A stretch of DNA of 33,522 nucleotides from Micromonospora globispora (GTDB taxonomy: Bacteria > Actinomycetota > Actinomycetes > Mycobacteriales > Micromonosporaceae), in the NCBI RefSeq assembly GCF_003857015.1, contig NZ_QGGF01000548.1:1-33522 (forward strand), read 5' to 3'. This document shows, piece after piece, positions 8,600 to 17,909 of this stretch. The translations under genes were made by a program, and so were the position numbers. Positions within the stretch are counted from its first letter, which is position 1, and each line of letters opens with the position of its first letter. The notes under the pieces are model-generated. The model saw only the letters and a list, made by a program, of their open reading frames with translations. It was not told where the DNA came from and did no database searches.

Positions 8600-10029
8600 C
8601 AAACCTGCTTCCTACTATTGCTCGTTGCTGAGCGGTTCGGATGTTTCGCTCTCCGCTCGGCGATGGCCGGGCTGGAGTCCTGGACCGGCAGTCTCGTCCG
8701 GTGGCGATCGGTCCTGTCCTGCAGGATCTGCCTTACCGCTCGGTGGGGGGTGTGCAGGGCGATGTCGGGGTCGCCTGCTCGCTGCAGGATGTTGATCGCG
8801 GCGTTCACGTCGGCCTGCCACACCACCCCGCACGAGGTGCAGTGAAGCCGGTCCCCGTTGCGTCGGCCGAGCCGGCCGCAGCGGTGACAGGTTTGTGAGG
8901 TGTAGGCGGCGTTGACGTGCACGAGCGCGGAACCTCTGCGCTCCGACACGTTCGCCAGCGCCTCCGCGGTGACCCCTTTGGTCCACGCGGCGAGGCGCCG
9001 GTTGACGTTCTTGCCGAGCCTCTTGCGCCCGGCGAAGCTTCTGGTGAGGTCTTCGGCGATCACGGTGGCGGCCTTGTCGACGACCCGGTGCACGCCGGTG
9101 AAGATCTCCGTCCGCACGGTGGCGCGGTGGCGGGCGGCCTGCCGGTCCCGCTTGACCGTGCCGAGGTTGTGGGCCCTGATCCGGTGCGCTTTCGCGTGGT
9201 CACCCCGCATCGCGGCGTTGTTCGCTATCGAGCGCAGCTTCGCCCGACGGTGGTTGCGTTCCGTCAGCCGGTCCGATTCGGCGGTCAGCAGCTGGCCGAG
9301 GCGGGTGCCGTGGTGGCCCCCGTCGGAGTCGGTGAGGGCTTCGGTATAGCCCTTGTCCACGCCGATGGTCCGGTCGCCGCACGGCCGCTGCGACGATCGC
9401 ATCTGCGACGCGTCGATCTGGTAGTGCACCTCGACCCGGCCACCGCGCAGGATCAGCCGCAGCGTGCCCGTCGGCGCGACGGTCGTGGGCAGCGGGATCC
9501 TGACCATCCGTCGGCGCTCCAGACCAGGAACCGCCAGCCACAACCGGCCGCTCCCGTCAACAACGCTGTTGTGCTGGTCGGCGCGCACCACGATCTGATC
9601 GTGCGTCCGGTTTCTGCCACGCTTCCAGTGCTTGCGCATCTGCCGAGCCAGGAAAGGGTCCCCGGCCCACCGATCGGCCTTCAACACGCCCAGCATCCGT
9701 GTGCGCTCGGCCGGATCGCTGGTGCGACGGCCGACTGCCCGACTCACCTCAACCTTCGCCGACGCCAGGTTCGCGGCGATATCCCCCATGGCGTCGCGGA
9801 CGGTTTCCTTCCATGCATTCGCCAGCACACCGAACTGCATGTGCGTGCCGTCGGCCAACCACCGGTCCCGCACCTGCCGGTCCTTCAGCCCGGACCCGAC
9901 GCCGCCAATCGACCCGTAACGCTGCCACACCTCACTACGAACCCGACCCAACCGCCGCGCCTGCTCCACCAACCCGGCATACTTACCCACATTCAGACCC
10001 GTCGAATAAGCGATCCGCGTGACCCTCAC
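8599..10029 (-). CDS. tnpB: TnpB RNA-guided nuclease (intact catalytic residues)
   Basis: 476-residue TnpB. These proteins use an RNA from the element's 3' end to cut DNA. The RuvC triad is present: D225 in TIGVDKG, E326 in VIAEDL and D407 in QADVNAAINI. A zinc ribbon has Cys381, Cys384, Cys397 and Cys400. Beyond the last catalytic motif runs a basic 60-residue tail that probably overlaps the guide-RNA region. The GTG start overlaps the GH42 stop (GTGA) and its stop overlaps the deoR start (ATGA). The N-terminus (MRVTRIAYSTGLNVGKYAGL) differs from the second TnpB, so the two are not recent copies of each other. Confidence 0.88.
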   Translation of the reverse strand: MRVTRIAYSTGLNVGKYAGLVEQARRLGRVRSEVWQRYGSIGGVGSGLKDRQVRDRWLADGTHMQFGVLANAWKETVRDAMGDIAANLASAKVEVSRAVGRRTSDPAERTRMLGVLKADRWAGDPFLARQMRKHWKRGRNRTHDQIVVRADQHNSVVDGSGRLWLAVPGLERRRMVRIPLPTTVAPTGTLRLILRGGRVEVHYQIDASQMRSSQRPCGDRTIGVDKGYTEALTDSDGGHHGTRLGQLLTAESDRLTERNHRRAKLRSIANNAAMRGDHAKAHRIRAHNLGTVKRDRQAARHRATVRTEIFTGVHRVVDKAATVIAEDLTRSFAGRKRLGKNVNRRLAAWTKGVTAEALANVSERRGSALVHVNAAYTSQTCHRCGRLGRRNGDRLHCTSCGVVWQADVNAAINILQRAGDPDIALHTPHRAVRQILQDRTDRHRTRLPVQDSSPAIAERRAKHPNRSATSNSRKQV

Positions 10030-10100
10030 CGGTCACCCTCCACAGTCAGATTCACCCGGTCGAGTTCCTTCTTGCCGACCACGATTTCACGGCGCTCTGA
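8599..10100 (-). mobile_element. TnpB-only (IS605/IS1341-like) insertion between GH42 and deoR
   Basis: A tnpB without tnpA fills the interval between GH42 and deoR. The last 24 codons of GH42 (10029-10100) do not look like the usual end of that enzyme and probably derive from the element's left end. The right end appears to stop at the deoR start; I see no terminal hairpin of the kind present in the second TnpB element. Edges are approximate. Confidence 0.6.
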
Positions 10101-12083
10101 CAACTCGCGGACCACCGCCACCTCGCCCGCCGGCACCACCAGTTCGCCGTCGCAGCGGCCGCCGCCGAGCAGTTCGACCCCGGTGACCGCGAGCCGGGCG
10201 TCGGTGTCGGTGTGGTTGATGGCGAAGAGCCAGCTCCGCTCGCCGGCGCGGCGCCGGACCACCTCGACCCCGGTCGGGGCGTCGACCGGCGGCCGGGCCC
10301 CGGAGTCGGCGAGCAGCCTGGCGACCAGCCGGTCGGTGGCCGGGTGGTCGAGCCGGGTGCCGACGTACCAGGCGGCGCCGGTGCGGACCGCGTGCCGGGT
10401 CAGCGCGGGCACGCCGGGCAGCGGCCCGTCGGCGTACGACGCGAGCACCTGCGCCCCGGCCGGGTGCAGCCACTCGGTCCACACGTCGGCGGTGGAGCCG
10501 TCGTCGAGGGTGACCCGCTCCCCCTCCCGGAGTGGAAAGAACTCCTCGGTACGGATGCCGAGCAGCTCCCGGAACGCGCCGGGGTAACCACCCAGCCGGA
10601 TGTGGTCGTTCTCGTCGACGATGCCGCTGAAGTACGTGACCAGCGCCGTCCCGCCCCCCTCTACGTACGCCCGCAGCGCGTCGGCGTGGGCGTCGCGGAC
10701 CAGGTAGAGGGTGGGCACCAGGACGAGCTTGTACCCGGACAGGTCGGCCGACGGGTGCACCACGTCAGCGGTGACCCCGGCCCGCCAGAGCGCGCCGTGC
10801 AGGGCGGTGAGCTGGTCGGCGTAGGTGACGTCGACGCTGGGGTGGGAGTCGAGTTCGGCGCCCCACCACGCTTCGTAGTCGACGAGGATCGCGACGTCGG
10901 CGTCGACCCGGCTGCCGCGTACCTCGGCGATGGCCTTCAGGTCGGCGCCGAGCCGGCAGACCTCGCGGAACACCTTGGTCTCCGGGCCGGCGTGCGGGAC
11001 CAGCGCGGAGTGGAACTTCTCCGCGCCGGCCCGGGAGGCCCGCCACTGGAAGAAGAGCACCCCGTCGGCGCCGCGCGCCACGTGGGCCAGGCTGTTGCGG
11101 CGCATCTGGCCGGGGGTCTTGGCGACGTTGCGCGGCTGCCAGTTGACCGCGCTGGTGGAGTGCTCCATCAGCAGCCACGGGTCGCCACCGGCGACGCCGC
11201 GGGTGTGGTCGGCGGCGAGCGCCAGCCCGACGTGCGCCTCCGGGTCGGCGGCGGTCAGGTAGTGGTCGTTGGCGACCAGGTCCACGTCGGACGCCCAGGA
11301 GTGGTAGTCCAGGTACTTGATGCCGGTGCCGATCATGAAGTTGGTGGTGACCGGCTGGGGGGCCAACCGCTTCAGCAGCTCCCGCTCGGCGCGCAACTGG
11401 GCCCGCTGCTCGTCCGAGGAGAAGCGCAGGAAGTCCAGCTGCTGGGTGGGGTTGGCGAAGGTCGGCGCGGTGCGCGGCGGGTTGATCTCGTCCCAGTCGT
11501 GGTAGCGCTGGCTCCAGAACGCGGTGCCCCAGGCGTCGTTGAGCGTGTCCAGGTCGCCGTAGCGCTCACCCAGCCAGCGGCGGAACGCCGCGGCGCTGAC
11601 GTCGCAGTAGCAGTGCACGTTGTGGCAGCCCAGCTCGTTGGAGACGTGCCACATCACCACGGCCGGGTGCTCGGCGTAGCGGCGGGCGACCGCCTCCACC
11701 AGGGCCAGCGACCGCTCCCGGAAGACCGGAGAGCTGGGGCAGTACGCCTGCCGGCCGCCGGGCCAGAGGACCGCGCCGTCGGCGCGCCGGGGCAGCGTCT
11801 CCGGGTACCGGTGGGCCAGCCACGGCGGTGGGCTGGCGGTGGCGGTGGCCAGGTCGACGTTGATCTGCCCCTCGTGCAGGACGTCGAGGGCGCGATCCAG
11901 CCAGCCGAAGTCGAACGTCCCGGGCGCGGGCTCCAGCAGTGCCCAGGAGAAGATCCCGACCGAGACCAGGTTGACCCCGGCCCGGCGCATCAGCGCGACG
12001 TCCTCGACCCAGGTCGACTCGGGCCACTGCTCCGGGTTGTAGTCGGCCCCGTACCAGATGCCCGCACCCTGCCAGCTCCGCAT
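10026..12083 (-). CDS. GH42 beta-galactosidase
   Basis: 685-residue cytoplasmic glycoside hydrolase family 42 enzyme, retaining beta-galactosidase. The TIM barrel starts at GIWYGADYNPEQWP, a family signature. The acid/base is E150 in WHVSNELG, and the nearby cysteines in CHNVHCYC fit the family's metal site. The nucleophile is E307 in WLLMEHS. The trimerisation and C-terminal beta domains follow. No signal peptide. The C-terminus is extended by about 24 residues (SERREIVVGKKELDR...) that look transposon-derived. The ATG at 12081-12083 lacks a clear ribosome site. It is divergent from the importer operon. Confidence 0.93.
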   Translation of the reverse strand: MRSWQGAGIWYGADYNPEQWPESTWVEDVALMRRAGVNLVSVGIFSWALLEPAPGTFDFGWLDRALDVLHEGQINVDLATATASPPPWLAHRYPETLPRRADGAVLWPGGRQAYCPSSPVFRERSLALVEAVARRYAEHPAVVMWHVSNELGCHNVHCYCDVSAAAFRRWLGERYGDLDTLNDAWGTAFWSQRYHDWDEINPPRTAPTFANPTQQLDFLRFSSDEQRAQLRAERELLKRLAPQPVTTNFMIGTGIKYLDYHSWASDVDLVANDHYLTAADPEAHVGLALAADHTRGVAGGDPWLLMEHSTSAVNWQPRNVAKTPGQMRRNSLAHVARGADGVLFFQWRASRAGAEKFHSALVPHAGPETKVFREVCRLGADLKAIAEVRGSRVDADVAILVDYEAWWGAELDSHPSVDVTYADQLTALHGALWRAGVTADVVHPSADLSGYKLVLVPTLYLVRDAHADALRAYVEGGGTALVTYFSGIVDENDHIRLGGYPGAFRELLGIRTEEFFPLREGERVTLDDGSTADVWTEWLHPAGAQVLASYADGPLPGVPALTRHAVRTGAAWYVGTRLDHPATDRLVARLLADSGARPPVDAPTGVEVVRRRAGERSWLFAINHTDTDARLAVTGVELLGGGRCDGELVVPAGEVAVVRELSERREIVVGKKELDRVNLTVEGDR

Positions 12084-12113
12084 GACAGGTGAGCGTGCAC
12101 CCGAAGACCACTC

Positions 12114-12149
12114 AAGTCAACACTTTCCAACATCGACAGAAATTCCAAC
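12114..12149. promoter_or_regulatory. Repeated TTCCAAC operator-like sites before GH42
   Basis: TTCCAAC occurs at 12125-12131 and 12143-12149 (18-base period) with a related AAGTCAAC at 12114-12121, in an AT-rich part of the GH42 upstream region. Phased direct repeats suggest binding by a regulator, possibly the locus DeoR protein; this is inference. Confidence 0.35.
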
Positions 12150-12203
12150 GTTTACCTTGTCTCAGCCTTGTCACGACTGGGTTATCGAAGCCTGCCTACC
12201 CTC

Positions 12204-12231
12204 TTGACAGCGCCGCACTGAGGGGTAACTT
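12204..12231 (+). promoter_or_regulatory. Sigma-70-type promoter for the sugar importer operon
   Basis: TTGACA (12204-12209) and TAACTT (12226-12231) with a 16-base spacer, about 130 bases before the binding-protein start. The long leader leaves room for regulation. Confidence 0.6.
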
Positions 12232-12359
12232 GACGAGCCACCGGCTGTTTTTGTTCGGACATGTGGAATCACGGTGGGTCGTTAGCGGCCCGCGCGAACA
12301 CCGATCACCGCCATCACTCACGGCGCTTGGGCGCAGCACCTCTTCCCGCAGGAGGCACA

Positions 12360-13691
12360 ATGTCCCGTCCCCGATCGCAAGCCGAGTACCTCGCCCGGCT
12401 CGTACCCCCGTCCGTGGCCGGCCTGAACCGGCGCTCGCTGCTCGCCGGCGCAGCCGGCACCGGCGCGCTGCTGGGCACGGGACTGCTCGCCGGCTGCGGC
12501 GGCTCCGACTCCGGTTCTGGTTCGGACTCGAAGACGGTCTCGCTCGGCTCGAACCAGTCGGACCCGAAGCCCAAGGACGTCATCGCGAAGGTGATGGACG
12601 GCTTCAAGACGTCGTCCGGCGTGCAGGTCAACATCAACACGGTCGACCACAACACGTTCCAGGAGAACATCAACAACTACCTGCAGGGCAAGCCGGACGA
12701 CGTCTTCATGTGGTTCGCCGGCTACCGGATGCGCTTCTTCGCTGCCAAGGGCCTGGCCGGAGACGTCAGCGACGTCTGGGGCAAGCTCTCCGGCTACTCC
12801 GACGCGTTCAAGAAGGCGTCGACCGGGGACGACGGCAAGCAGTACTTCGTACCGGCCTCGTACTACCCGTGGGCGGTCTTCTACCGCAAGTCGGTCTGGC
12901 AGCAGCACGGCTACCAGGTGCCGAAGACGCTGGACGACCTGAACACCCTCGGCGCCCAGATGAAGAAGGACGGCCTCAACCCGATCGCCTTCGCCGACAA
13001 GGACGGCTGGCCGGCGATGGGCACCTTCGACATCCTCAACCTGCGAATCAACGGCTACCAGTTCCACATCGACCTGATGGCCGGCAAGGAGGCGTGGACC
13101 TCCGACAAGGTGAAGAAGGTCTTCGACACCTGGGCCGGCCTGCTCCCGCTGCACCAGCCGGACGCCCTCGGCCGCACCTGGCAGGAGGCCGCCCAGTCGC
13201 TGCAGCAGAAGAAGAGCGGCATGTACCTGCTCGGCCTCTTCGTCGCCCAGCAGTTCAACAACGACGAGCAGGACGACCTGGACTTCTTCACCTTCCCGGA
13301 GATCGATTCCACCATCGGGGCGAAGGCCCTGGACGCGCCGATCGACGGCTACATGATGGCCCGCAAGCCGAAGTCCGAGGCGAACGCGAAGAAGCTGCTG
13401 GAGTACGTCGGCTCGAAGGACGCGGCGAACATCGTCGTGAAGAGCGACCCGAGCACCCTGGTCGCCAACAACGGCGCCGACACCAGCGGCTACACCGCCC
13501 TGCAGAAGAAGGCCGCCGAACTGGTCGGCTCCGCCACCGAGATCGCCCAGTTCCTCGACCGGGACACCCGGCCGGACTTCGCCTCGACCGTGATCATCCC
13601 GGCGCTGCAGCAGTTCATCAAGAACCCGAAGGACATCGGCGGGCTGCTGACCAGCGTCGAGAACCAGAAGAAGTCGATCTTCACCAGCTGA
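12360..13691 (+). CDS. ABC sugar transporter substrate-binding lipoprotein
   Basis: 443-residue extracellular solute-binding protein of the family-1 (maltose-binding-like) type. It has a Tat signal (NRRSLLAG, Arg24-Arg25) with a lipobox LLAGC placing lipidated Cys46 at the outer face of the membrane. A Ser/Gly linker follows, then the two-lobe body (FMWFAGYRMRFFAAKGLAGDVSD, WPAMGTFDILNLRINGYQF). The ATG at 12360 follows AGGAGG. It is first in an operon with two permeases and an alpha-galactosidase, which points to alpha-galactosides such as melibiose or raffinose as substrates. No ATPase gene is nearby; a shared MsiK-type ATPase elsewhere is likely. Confidence 0.93.
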   Translation: MSRPRSQAEYLARLVPPSVAGLNRRSLLAGAAGTGALLGTGLLAGCGGSDSGSGSDSKTVSLGSNQSDPKPKDVIAKVMDGFKTSSGVQVNINTVDHNTFQENINNYLQGKPDDVFMWFAGYRMRFFAAKGLAGDVSDVWGKLSGYSDAFKKASTGDDGKQYFVPASYYPWAVFYRKSVWQQHGYQVPKTLDDLNTLGAQMKKDGLNPIAFADKDGWPAMGTFDILNLRINGYQFHIDLMAGKEAWTSDKVKKVFDTWAGLLPLHQPDALGRTWQEAAQSLQQKKSGMYLLGLFVAQQFNNDEQDDLDFFTFPEIDSTIGAKALDAPIDGYMMARKPKSEANAKKLLEYVGSKDAANIVVKSDPSTLVANNGADTSGYTALQKKAAELVGSATEIAQFLDRDTRPDFASTVIIPALQQFIKNPKDIGGLLTSVENQKKSIFTS

Positions 13692-13711
13692 CGGCGAGAG
13701 GGGAAGGACCT

Positions 13712-14668
13712 GTGTCCGACCTGCCCCTGATCCAAGCGGATCGCGCCGTGCCGCCGCCGGCCACGACCACCTCCAGGGGTGGTCGTGGCCGCCGGCTACG
13801 GCTTCTGTCCCGTACCGACCGCGTGGTGATCACGCTGATGGTGCTGGTACCCCTGCTGCTCGTGGTCGGCCTGGTCTGGCTGCCGGCCCTGGCCACCGTG
13901 GCGCTCTCCGGGACCAACTGGGACGGCATCGGGCCGCTCAGCGAGATCGACTGGGTGGGCGCCCGCAACTACGACGACGTGGTCAACAACTACCCGCCGT
14001 TCATGCCCGCGGTGCAGAACAACCTGCTCTGGCTCGCGGCGCTCTTCGTGGTCGCCACGCCGTTCGGGATGTTCCTCGCCGTCCTGCTCGACAAGGAACT
14101 GCGGGGCAGCCGGTTCTACCAGACGGCGCTCTACCTGCCGGTGGTGCTCTCCCTGGCGCTGATCGGTTTCGTCTGGCAGCTCATCTACTCCCGCGACCAG
14201 GGCCTGCTCAACGCCGTGCTGGGTGGCGACACCGACTGGTACGGCGATCCGCACGTCAACATCTGGGCGGTGCTGTTCGCCGCCGGGTGGCGGCACGTCG
14301 GCTACATCATGCTGCTCTACCTGGCCGGACTGAAGGGCGTCGACCCGTCGCTGCGGGAGGCGGCCGCGGTGGACGGCTCCTCGGAGGCCAGCACCTTCTT
14401 CCGGGTGGTCTTCCCGGTGATGCGGCCGATCAACATCATCGTGCTGGTGGTGACGGTGATCGAGTCGCTGCGCGCGTTCGACCTGGTCTGGGTGATCAAC
14501 AAGGGTCGCAACGGGCTGGAGCTGCTCTCCGCGCTGGTCACCGCGAACGTGGTGGGCGAGGCCAGCCGGATCGGCTTCGGCTCCGCGCTGGCGACCATCA
14601 TGCTGGTCGTGTCCCTGGTCTTCATCACCCTCTACCTGTTCACCGTGATGCGGGAGGACCGGCGATGA
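13712..14668 (+). CDS. ABC sugar transporter permease (MalF type)
   Basis: 318-residue inner-membrane permease with about six helices beginning VVITLMVLVPLLLVVGLVWLP after a 35-residue basic N-terminus. The cytoplasmic EAA loop, REAAAVDGSSEASTFFRVV, is where the ATPase docks. The GTG at 13712 follows GAGGGGAAGGA; it is 20 bases after the binding-protein stop. The end overlaps the second permease (ATGA). Confidence 0.93.
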   Translation: MSDLPLIQADRAVPPPATTTSRGGRGRRLRLLSRTDRVVITLMVLVPLLLVVGLVWLPALATVALSGTNWDGIGPLSEIDWVGARNYDDVVNNYPPFMPAVQNNLLWLAALFVVATPFGMFLAVLLDKELRGSRFYQTALYLPVVLSLALIGFVWQLIYSRDQGLLNAVLGGDTDWYGDPHVNIWAVLFAAGWRHVGYIMLLYLAGLKGVDPSLREAAAVDGSSEASTFFRVVFPVMRPINIIVLVVTVIESLRAFDLVWVINKGRNGLELLSALVTANVVGEASRIGFGSALATIMLVVSLVFITLYLFTVMREDRR

Positions 14669-15576
14669 GCACCGCGATCCTGACTCGGAAGCCGGCGGCC
14701 ACTACGCCCGCTCCCAACCGCCGGCCGCTGCGACCGGCCCGGGTGGTCCTGCACCTCTTCCTGGCCGCGGTGGCGATCGGCTGGCTCTTCCCGATCCTCT
14801 GGGCGGTGCTGACCTCGCTGCGGTCCTACGAGTACACCGCCAGCCACGGGTACGTCTCGCTCGGCGGCTGGACCCTGGACAACTACGTCACCGCCTGGAA
14901 GACGGCGGAGTTCGGCAAGCACTTCCTCAACTCGGTCTACATCACCGTGCCGGCGGTGCTGCTGACGCTCTTCCTCGCCTCCTGCGTGGCGTTCGTGATC
15001 GCCCGGTTCAGCTGGAAGCTCAACATCGTCCTGCTCGGACTCTTCACCGCGGCGAACCTGCTGCCGCAGCAGGCCCTGCTGATCCCGCTCTTCCGGCTCT
15101 TCACCCAGGTGCCGTTGCCGGAGTGGATGAGCGACTCCGAGCTGCTCTACGACAGCTACTGGGGACTGATCCTGGTCAACGTCGCCTTCCAGTGCGGCTT
15201 CTGCGTCTTCGTGCTGAGCAACTACATGAAGGCGCTGCCGCACGAGCTGTACGAGGCGGCGATGGTCGACGGGGCGAGCGTCTGGCGGCAGTACTGGCAG
15301 GTGACCATGCCGCTGTGCCGGCCGGCCCTGGCGGCGCTGGCCACCCTCGAGGTGACCTGGATCTACAACGAGTTCTTCTGGGCCACCGTGCTGATGCGCA
15401 CCGGCGACAAGTTCCCGGTGACCAGCTCGCTGAACAACCTGCGCGGCGAGTTCTTCACCGACAACAACCTGGTCTCGGCCGGTTCGGTGCTGGTCGCGAT
15501 CCCGACCCTGGTGATCTTCTTCCTGCTCCAGAAGCAGTTCGTCCGGGGCCTGACCCTGGGAGCCAGCAAGGGATGA
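14665..15576 (+). CDS. ABC sugar transporter permease (MalG type)
   Basis: 303-residue second permease, pairing with the preceding one in the membrane channel. Six helices start at VVLHLFLAAVAIGWLFPIL; the EAA loop reads YEAAMVDGASVWRQYWQV. The ATG overlaps the previous stop by four bases, and its own TGA overlaps the alpha-galactosidase start, showing strong translational coupling through the operon. Confidence 0.93.
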   Translation: MSTAILTRKPAATTPAPNRRPLRPARVVLHLFLAAVAIGWLFPILWAVLTSLRSYEYTASHGYVSLGGWTLDNYVTAWKTAEFGKHFLNSVYITVPAVLLTLFLASCVAFVIARFSWKLNIVLLGLFTAANLLPQQALLIPLFRLFTQVPLPEWMSDSELLYDSYWGLILVNVAFQCGFCVFVLSNYMKALPHELYEAAMVDGASVWRQYWQVTMPLCRPALAALATLEVTWIYNEFFWATVLMRTGDKFPVTSSLNNLRGEFFTDNNLVSAGSVLVAIPTLVIFFLLQKQFVRGLTLGASKG

Positions 15577-17783
15577 CGATCGTCCACCTGCGCCGCGGCC
15601 GGACCAGCCTGGTGCTCGACGGCCGCGGTCCGGGCCTGCCCCGGATCGTGCACTGGGGCGCCGACCTGGGCCCGCTCGACCGCGCCGAGCTGGCCGCCGT
15701 GGTCGACGCGACCATTCCGCCGGTGGTGCCGAGCAGCTTCGACGCGCCGACCGTACTGTCGCTACTGCCCGAGGCGAGCGCCGGCTGGAGCGGCCGGCCC
15801 GGGCTGGCCGGTCACCGCGACGGGCGGGACTGGTCCACGGCCTTCCGCCTCGACGGGCTCGACGTGTCCGACGGCGGCCCCGACCCGGGCCGCGTGGCCG
15901 CGCGCGGCGAGGCGGTGGGCGTACCCGAGGAGGACGGTGACCACGACGGCGCCGGCGCGGCGCGGCTGACCGTGCGGGCGTCGGACCCCGGCGCAGCGCT
16001 GTCGCTCACCGTCGAGCTCACCCTCGACCCGACCGGGTTGCTGATGCTGCGGCACCGGCTGCGCAACGACGGCGACCGGGCCTACGAGGTACGGGAGCTG
16101 ACGCCGGTGCTGCCGGTGCCGGCGGTCGCCACCGAGCTGCTGGACCTCACCGGCCGCTGGTGCCGGGAACGGTCCCCGCAGCGGCACCCGTGGCCGATGG
16201 GCGCCTGGGTGCGCGAGGGCCGGCACGGGCGGACCGGGCACGACGCCACGCTGCTGCTGATCGCCGGCACGGCCGGCTTCGGCTTCGGCCACGGCGAGGT
16301 CTGGGCGGTGCACACCGCATGGAGCGGCGACCACGTCACCGTGGCCGAACGCCGCCCCACCGGCGAGGCCACCCTGGGTGGCGGTGAGCTGCTCACTCCG
16401 GGCGAGATCGTGCTCGGCCGCGGCGAGGAGTACGGCACTCCCCTGCTCTACGCGCTCTGGTCCGACGCCGGGCTGGACGGGCTCAGCGACGTGCTGCACA
16501 CCCACCTGCGGGCCCGACCGAAACACCCGCGTACGCCCCGGCCGGTCACCCTCAACGTCTGGGAGGCGGTCTACTTCGACCACGACCTGGACCGGCTCAA
16601 GGGCCTCGCCGACCGAGCGGCCGAGGTGGGCGTGGAACGGTTCGTGCTCGACGACGGCTGGTTCCGGGGACGGCGGCACGACCGGGCCGGGCTCGGCGAC
16701 TGGTGGGTCGACGACGACGTCTGGCCGGACGGGCTGCAACCGCTGATCGACCACGTCCGCGGGCACGGGATGCAGTTCGGGCTCTGGGTCGAGCCGGAGA
16801 TGGTCAACCCCGACTCCGACCTGTACCGGGCGCACCCGGACTGGGTGCTTCAGACACCCGGCCGGCTGCCGCCCGAGTGGCGGCACCAGCAGGTGCTCGA
16901 CCTCGCCCACCCGGAGGCGTACGCGCACCTGCTCGAACGGCTGGACGCGGTGCTCAGCGAGCACGAAGGCATCGCGTACCTGAAGTGGGACCACAATCGC
17001 GACCTCACGGAGGCCGGCCACCGGGGCCGGCCCGGGGTGCACGCCCAGACCGTGGCGGTCTACCGGCTGCTCGACGAGCTGCGCCGCCGACACCCCGAGG
17101 TGGAGATCGAGAGCTGCTCCTCCGGCGGCGCCCGGGTCGACCTGGAGATCCTGCACCGCACCGACCGGGTCTGGGCCAGCGACTGCAACGACGCCCTGGA
17201 ACGGCTCGCCATCCAGCGCTGGACCGGGCTGCTGCTCCCACCCGAGCTGATCGGCACCCACATCGGACCGGAGCGCTCGCACACCACCCACCGGGTGCAC
17301 GACCTCGGCTTCCGGGCCACGACCGCGCTCTTCGGCCACCACGGCATCGAGTGGGACATCGGCGCGATCACCGCGTCCGAACGCGCCGAACTCGCCGCCT
17401 GGGTCACGCTGCACAAGCGGCTGCGCCCGCTGCTGCACTCCGGCCGGGTCGTCCGGGTCGACCACCCGGACCCGGCCGTGCAGGCGCACGGCGTGGTCGC
17501 CCACGACCGCTCCCACGCGGTGTACGCGATCTCCCGGCTGACCACCTCGGTGGCGCAGGTGCCGGGGATGGTCCGGCTACCCGGCCTGGATCCGCAGCGG
17601 CGATACGTCGTGCGGCCGGCGGCCGGGGTGCCGGAGCCGGCGGTGCTGCAGATGACCGAGCCGGGCTGGCTGGTCAAGGGCGAGGCGACGTTGAGCGGGG
17701 CGGTGCTCGGCTCGGTCGGCGTGCAGATGCCGGCCCTGCATCCCGAGCAGGCGCTGGTGCTGGAGGTGACCCCCGCGTCCTAG
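15573..17783 (+). CDS. GH36 alpha-galactosidase
   Basis: 736-residue retaining alpha-galactosidase that would release galactose from imported alpha-galactosides in the cytoplasm. An N-terminal beta supersandwich (1-300) precedes the barrel, with FVLDDGWFRGRR, the substrate loop LWVEPEMVNPDSDLY, nucleophile D473 in YLKWDHNRD, the ESCSSGGARVD motif and the acid/base region WASDCNDALERL (Asp537). The ATG overlaps the permease stop (ATGA), so the enzyme is coupled to the importer. Start and length are typical for the family. Confidence 0.94.
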   Translation: MTIVHLRRGRTSLVLDGRGPGLPRIVHWGADLGPLDRAELAAVVDATIPPVVPSSFDAPTVLSLLPEASAGWSGRPGLAGHRDGRDWSTAFRLDGLDVSDGGPDPGRVAARGEAVGVPEEDGDHDGAGAARLTVRASDPGAALSLTVELTLDPTGLLMLRHRLRNDGDRAYEVRELTPVLPVPAVATELLDLTGRWCRERSPQRHPWPMGAWVREGRHGRTGHDATLLLIAGTAGFGFGHGEVWAVHTAWSGDHVTVAERRPTGEATLGGGELLTPGEIVLGRGEEYGTPLLYALWSDAGLDGLSDVLHTHLRARPKHPRTPRPVTLNVWEAVYFDHDLDRLKGLADRAAEVGVERFVLDDGWFRGRRHDRAGLGDWWVDDDVWPDGLQPLIDHVRGHGMQFGLWVEPEMVNPDSDLYRAHPDWVLQTPGRLPPEWRHQQVLDLAHPEAYAHLLERLDAVLSEHEGIAYLKWDHNRDLTEAGHRGRPGVHAQTVAVYRLLDELRRRHPEVEIESCSSGGARVDLEILHRTDRVWASDCNDALERLAIQRWTGLLLPPELIGTHIGPERSHTTHRVHDLGFRATTALFGHHGIEWDIGAITASERAELAAWVTLHKRLRPLLHSGRVVRVDHPDPAVQAHGVVAHDRSHAVYAISRLTTSVAQVPGMVRLPGLDPQRRYVVRPAAGVPEPAVLQMTEPGWLVKGEATLSGAVLGSVGVQMPALHPEQALVLEVTPAS

Positions 17784-17817
17784 CAGGCAGGGAGCCTGCG
17801 CGACTCGCGAGCGGTCG
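17783..17817 (+). terminator. Two adjacent hairpins after the alpha-galactosidase
   Basis: GCAGGC-N5-GCCTGC (17783-17799), starting in the stop codon, is followed by GCGCGAC/GTCGCGC arms. Either could end the operon transcript. Confidence 0.4.
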
Positions 17818-17909
17818 CGCACTACCGGGCGGCGGTCGGCGGCACGACCAGCCTGCCCGGGCAGCACCATCTGCGGATGCGGGCCGCCCGGCTGGCCGGC
17901 GGAGGCTAG
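17784..17909 (+). pseudogene. 3' remnant of an unidentified gene (possibly a sigma-factor C-terminus)
   Basis: Directly after the alpha-galactosidase stop, the same frame stays open for 41 codons to a TAG. It reads RDSRAVAHYRAAV and LPGQHHLRMRAARL, which resembles the helical end of DUF6596-type sigma factors. There is no start codon or upstream portion, so it is at most a stranded fragment. The family guess is from memory and weak. Confidence 0.3.
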
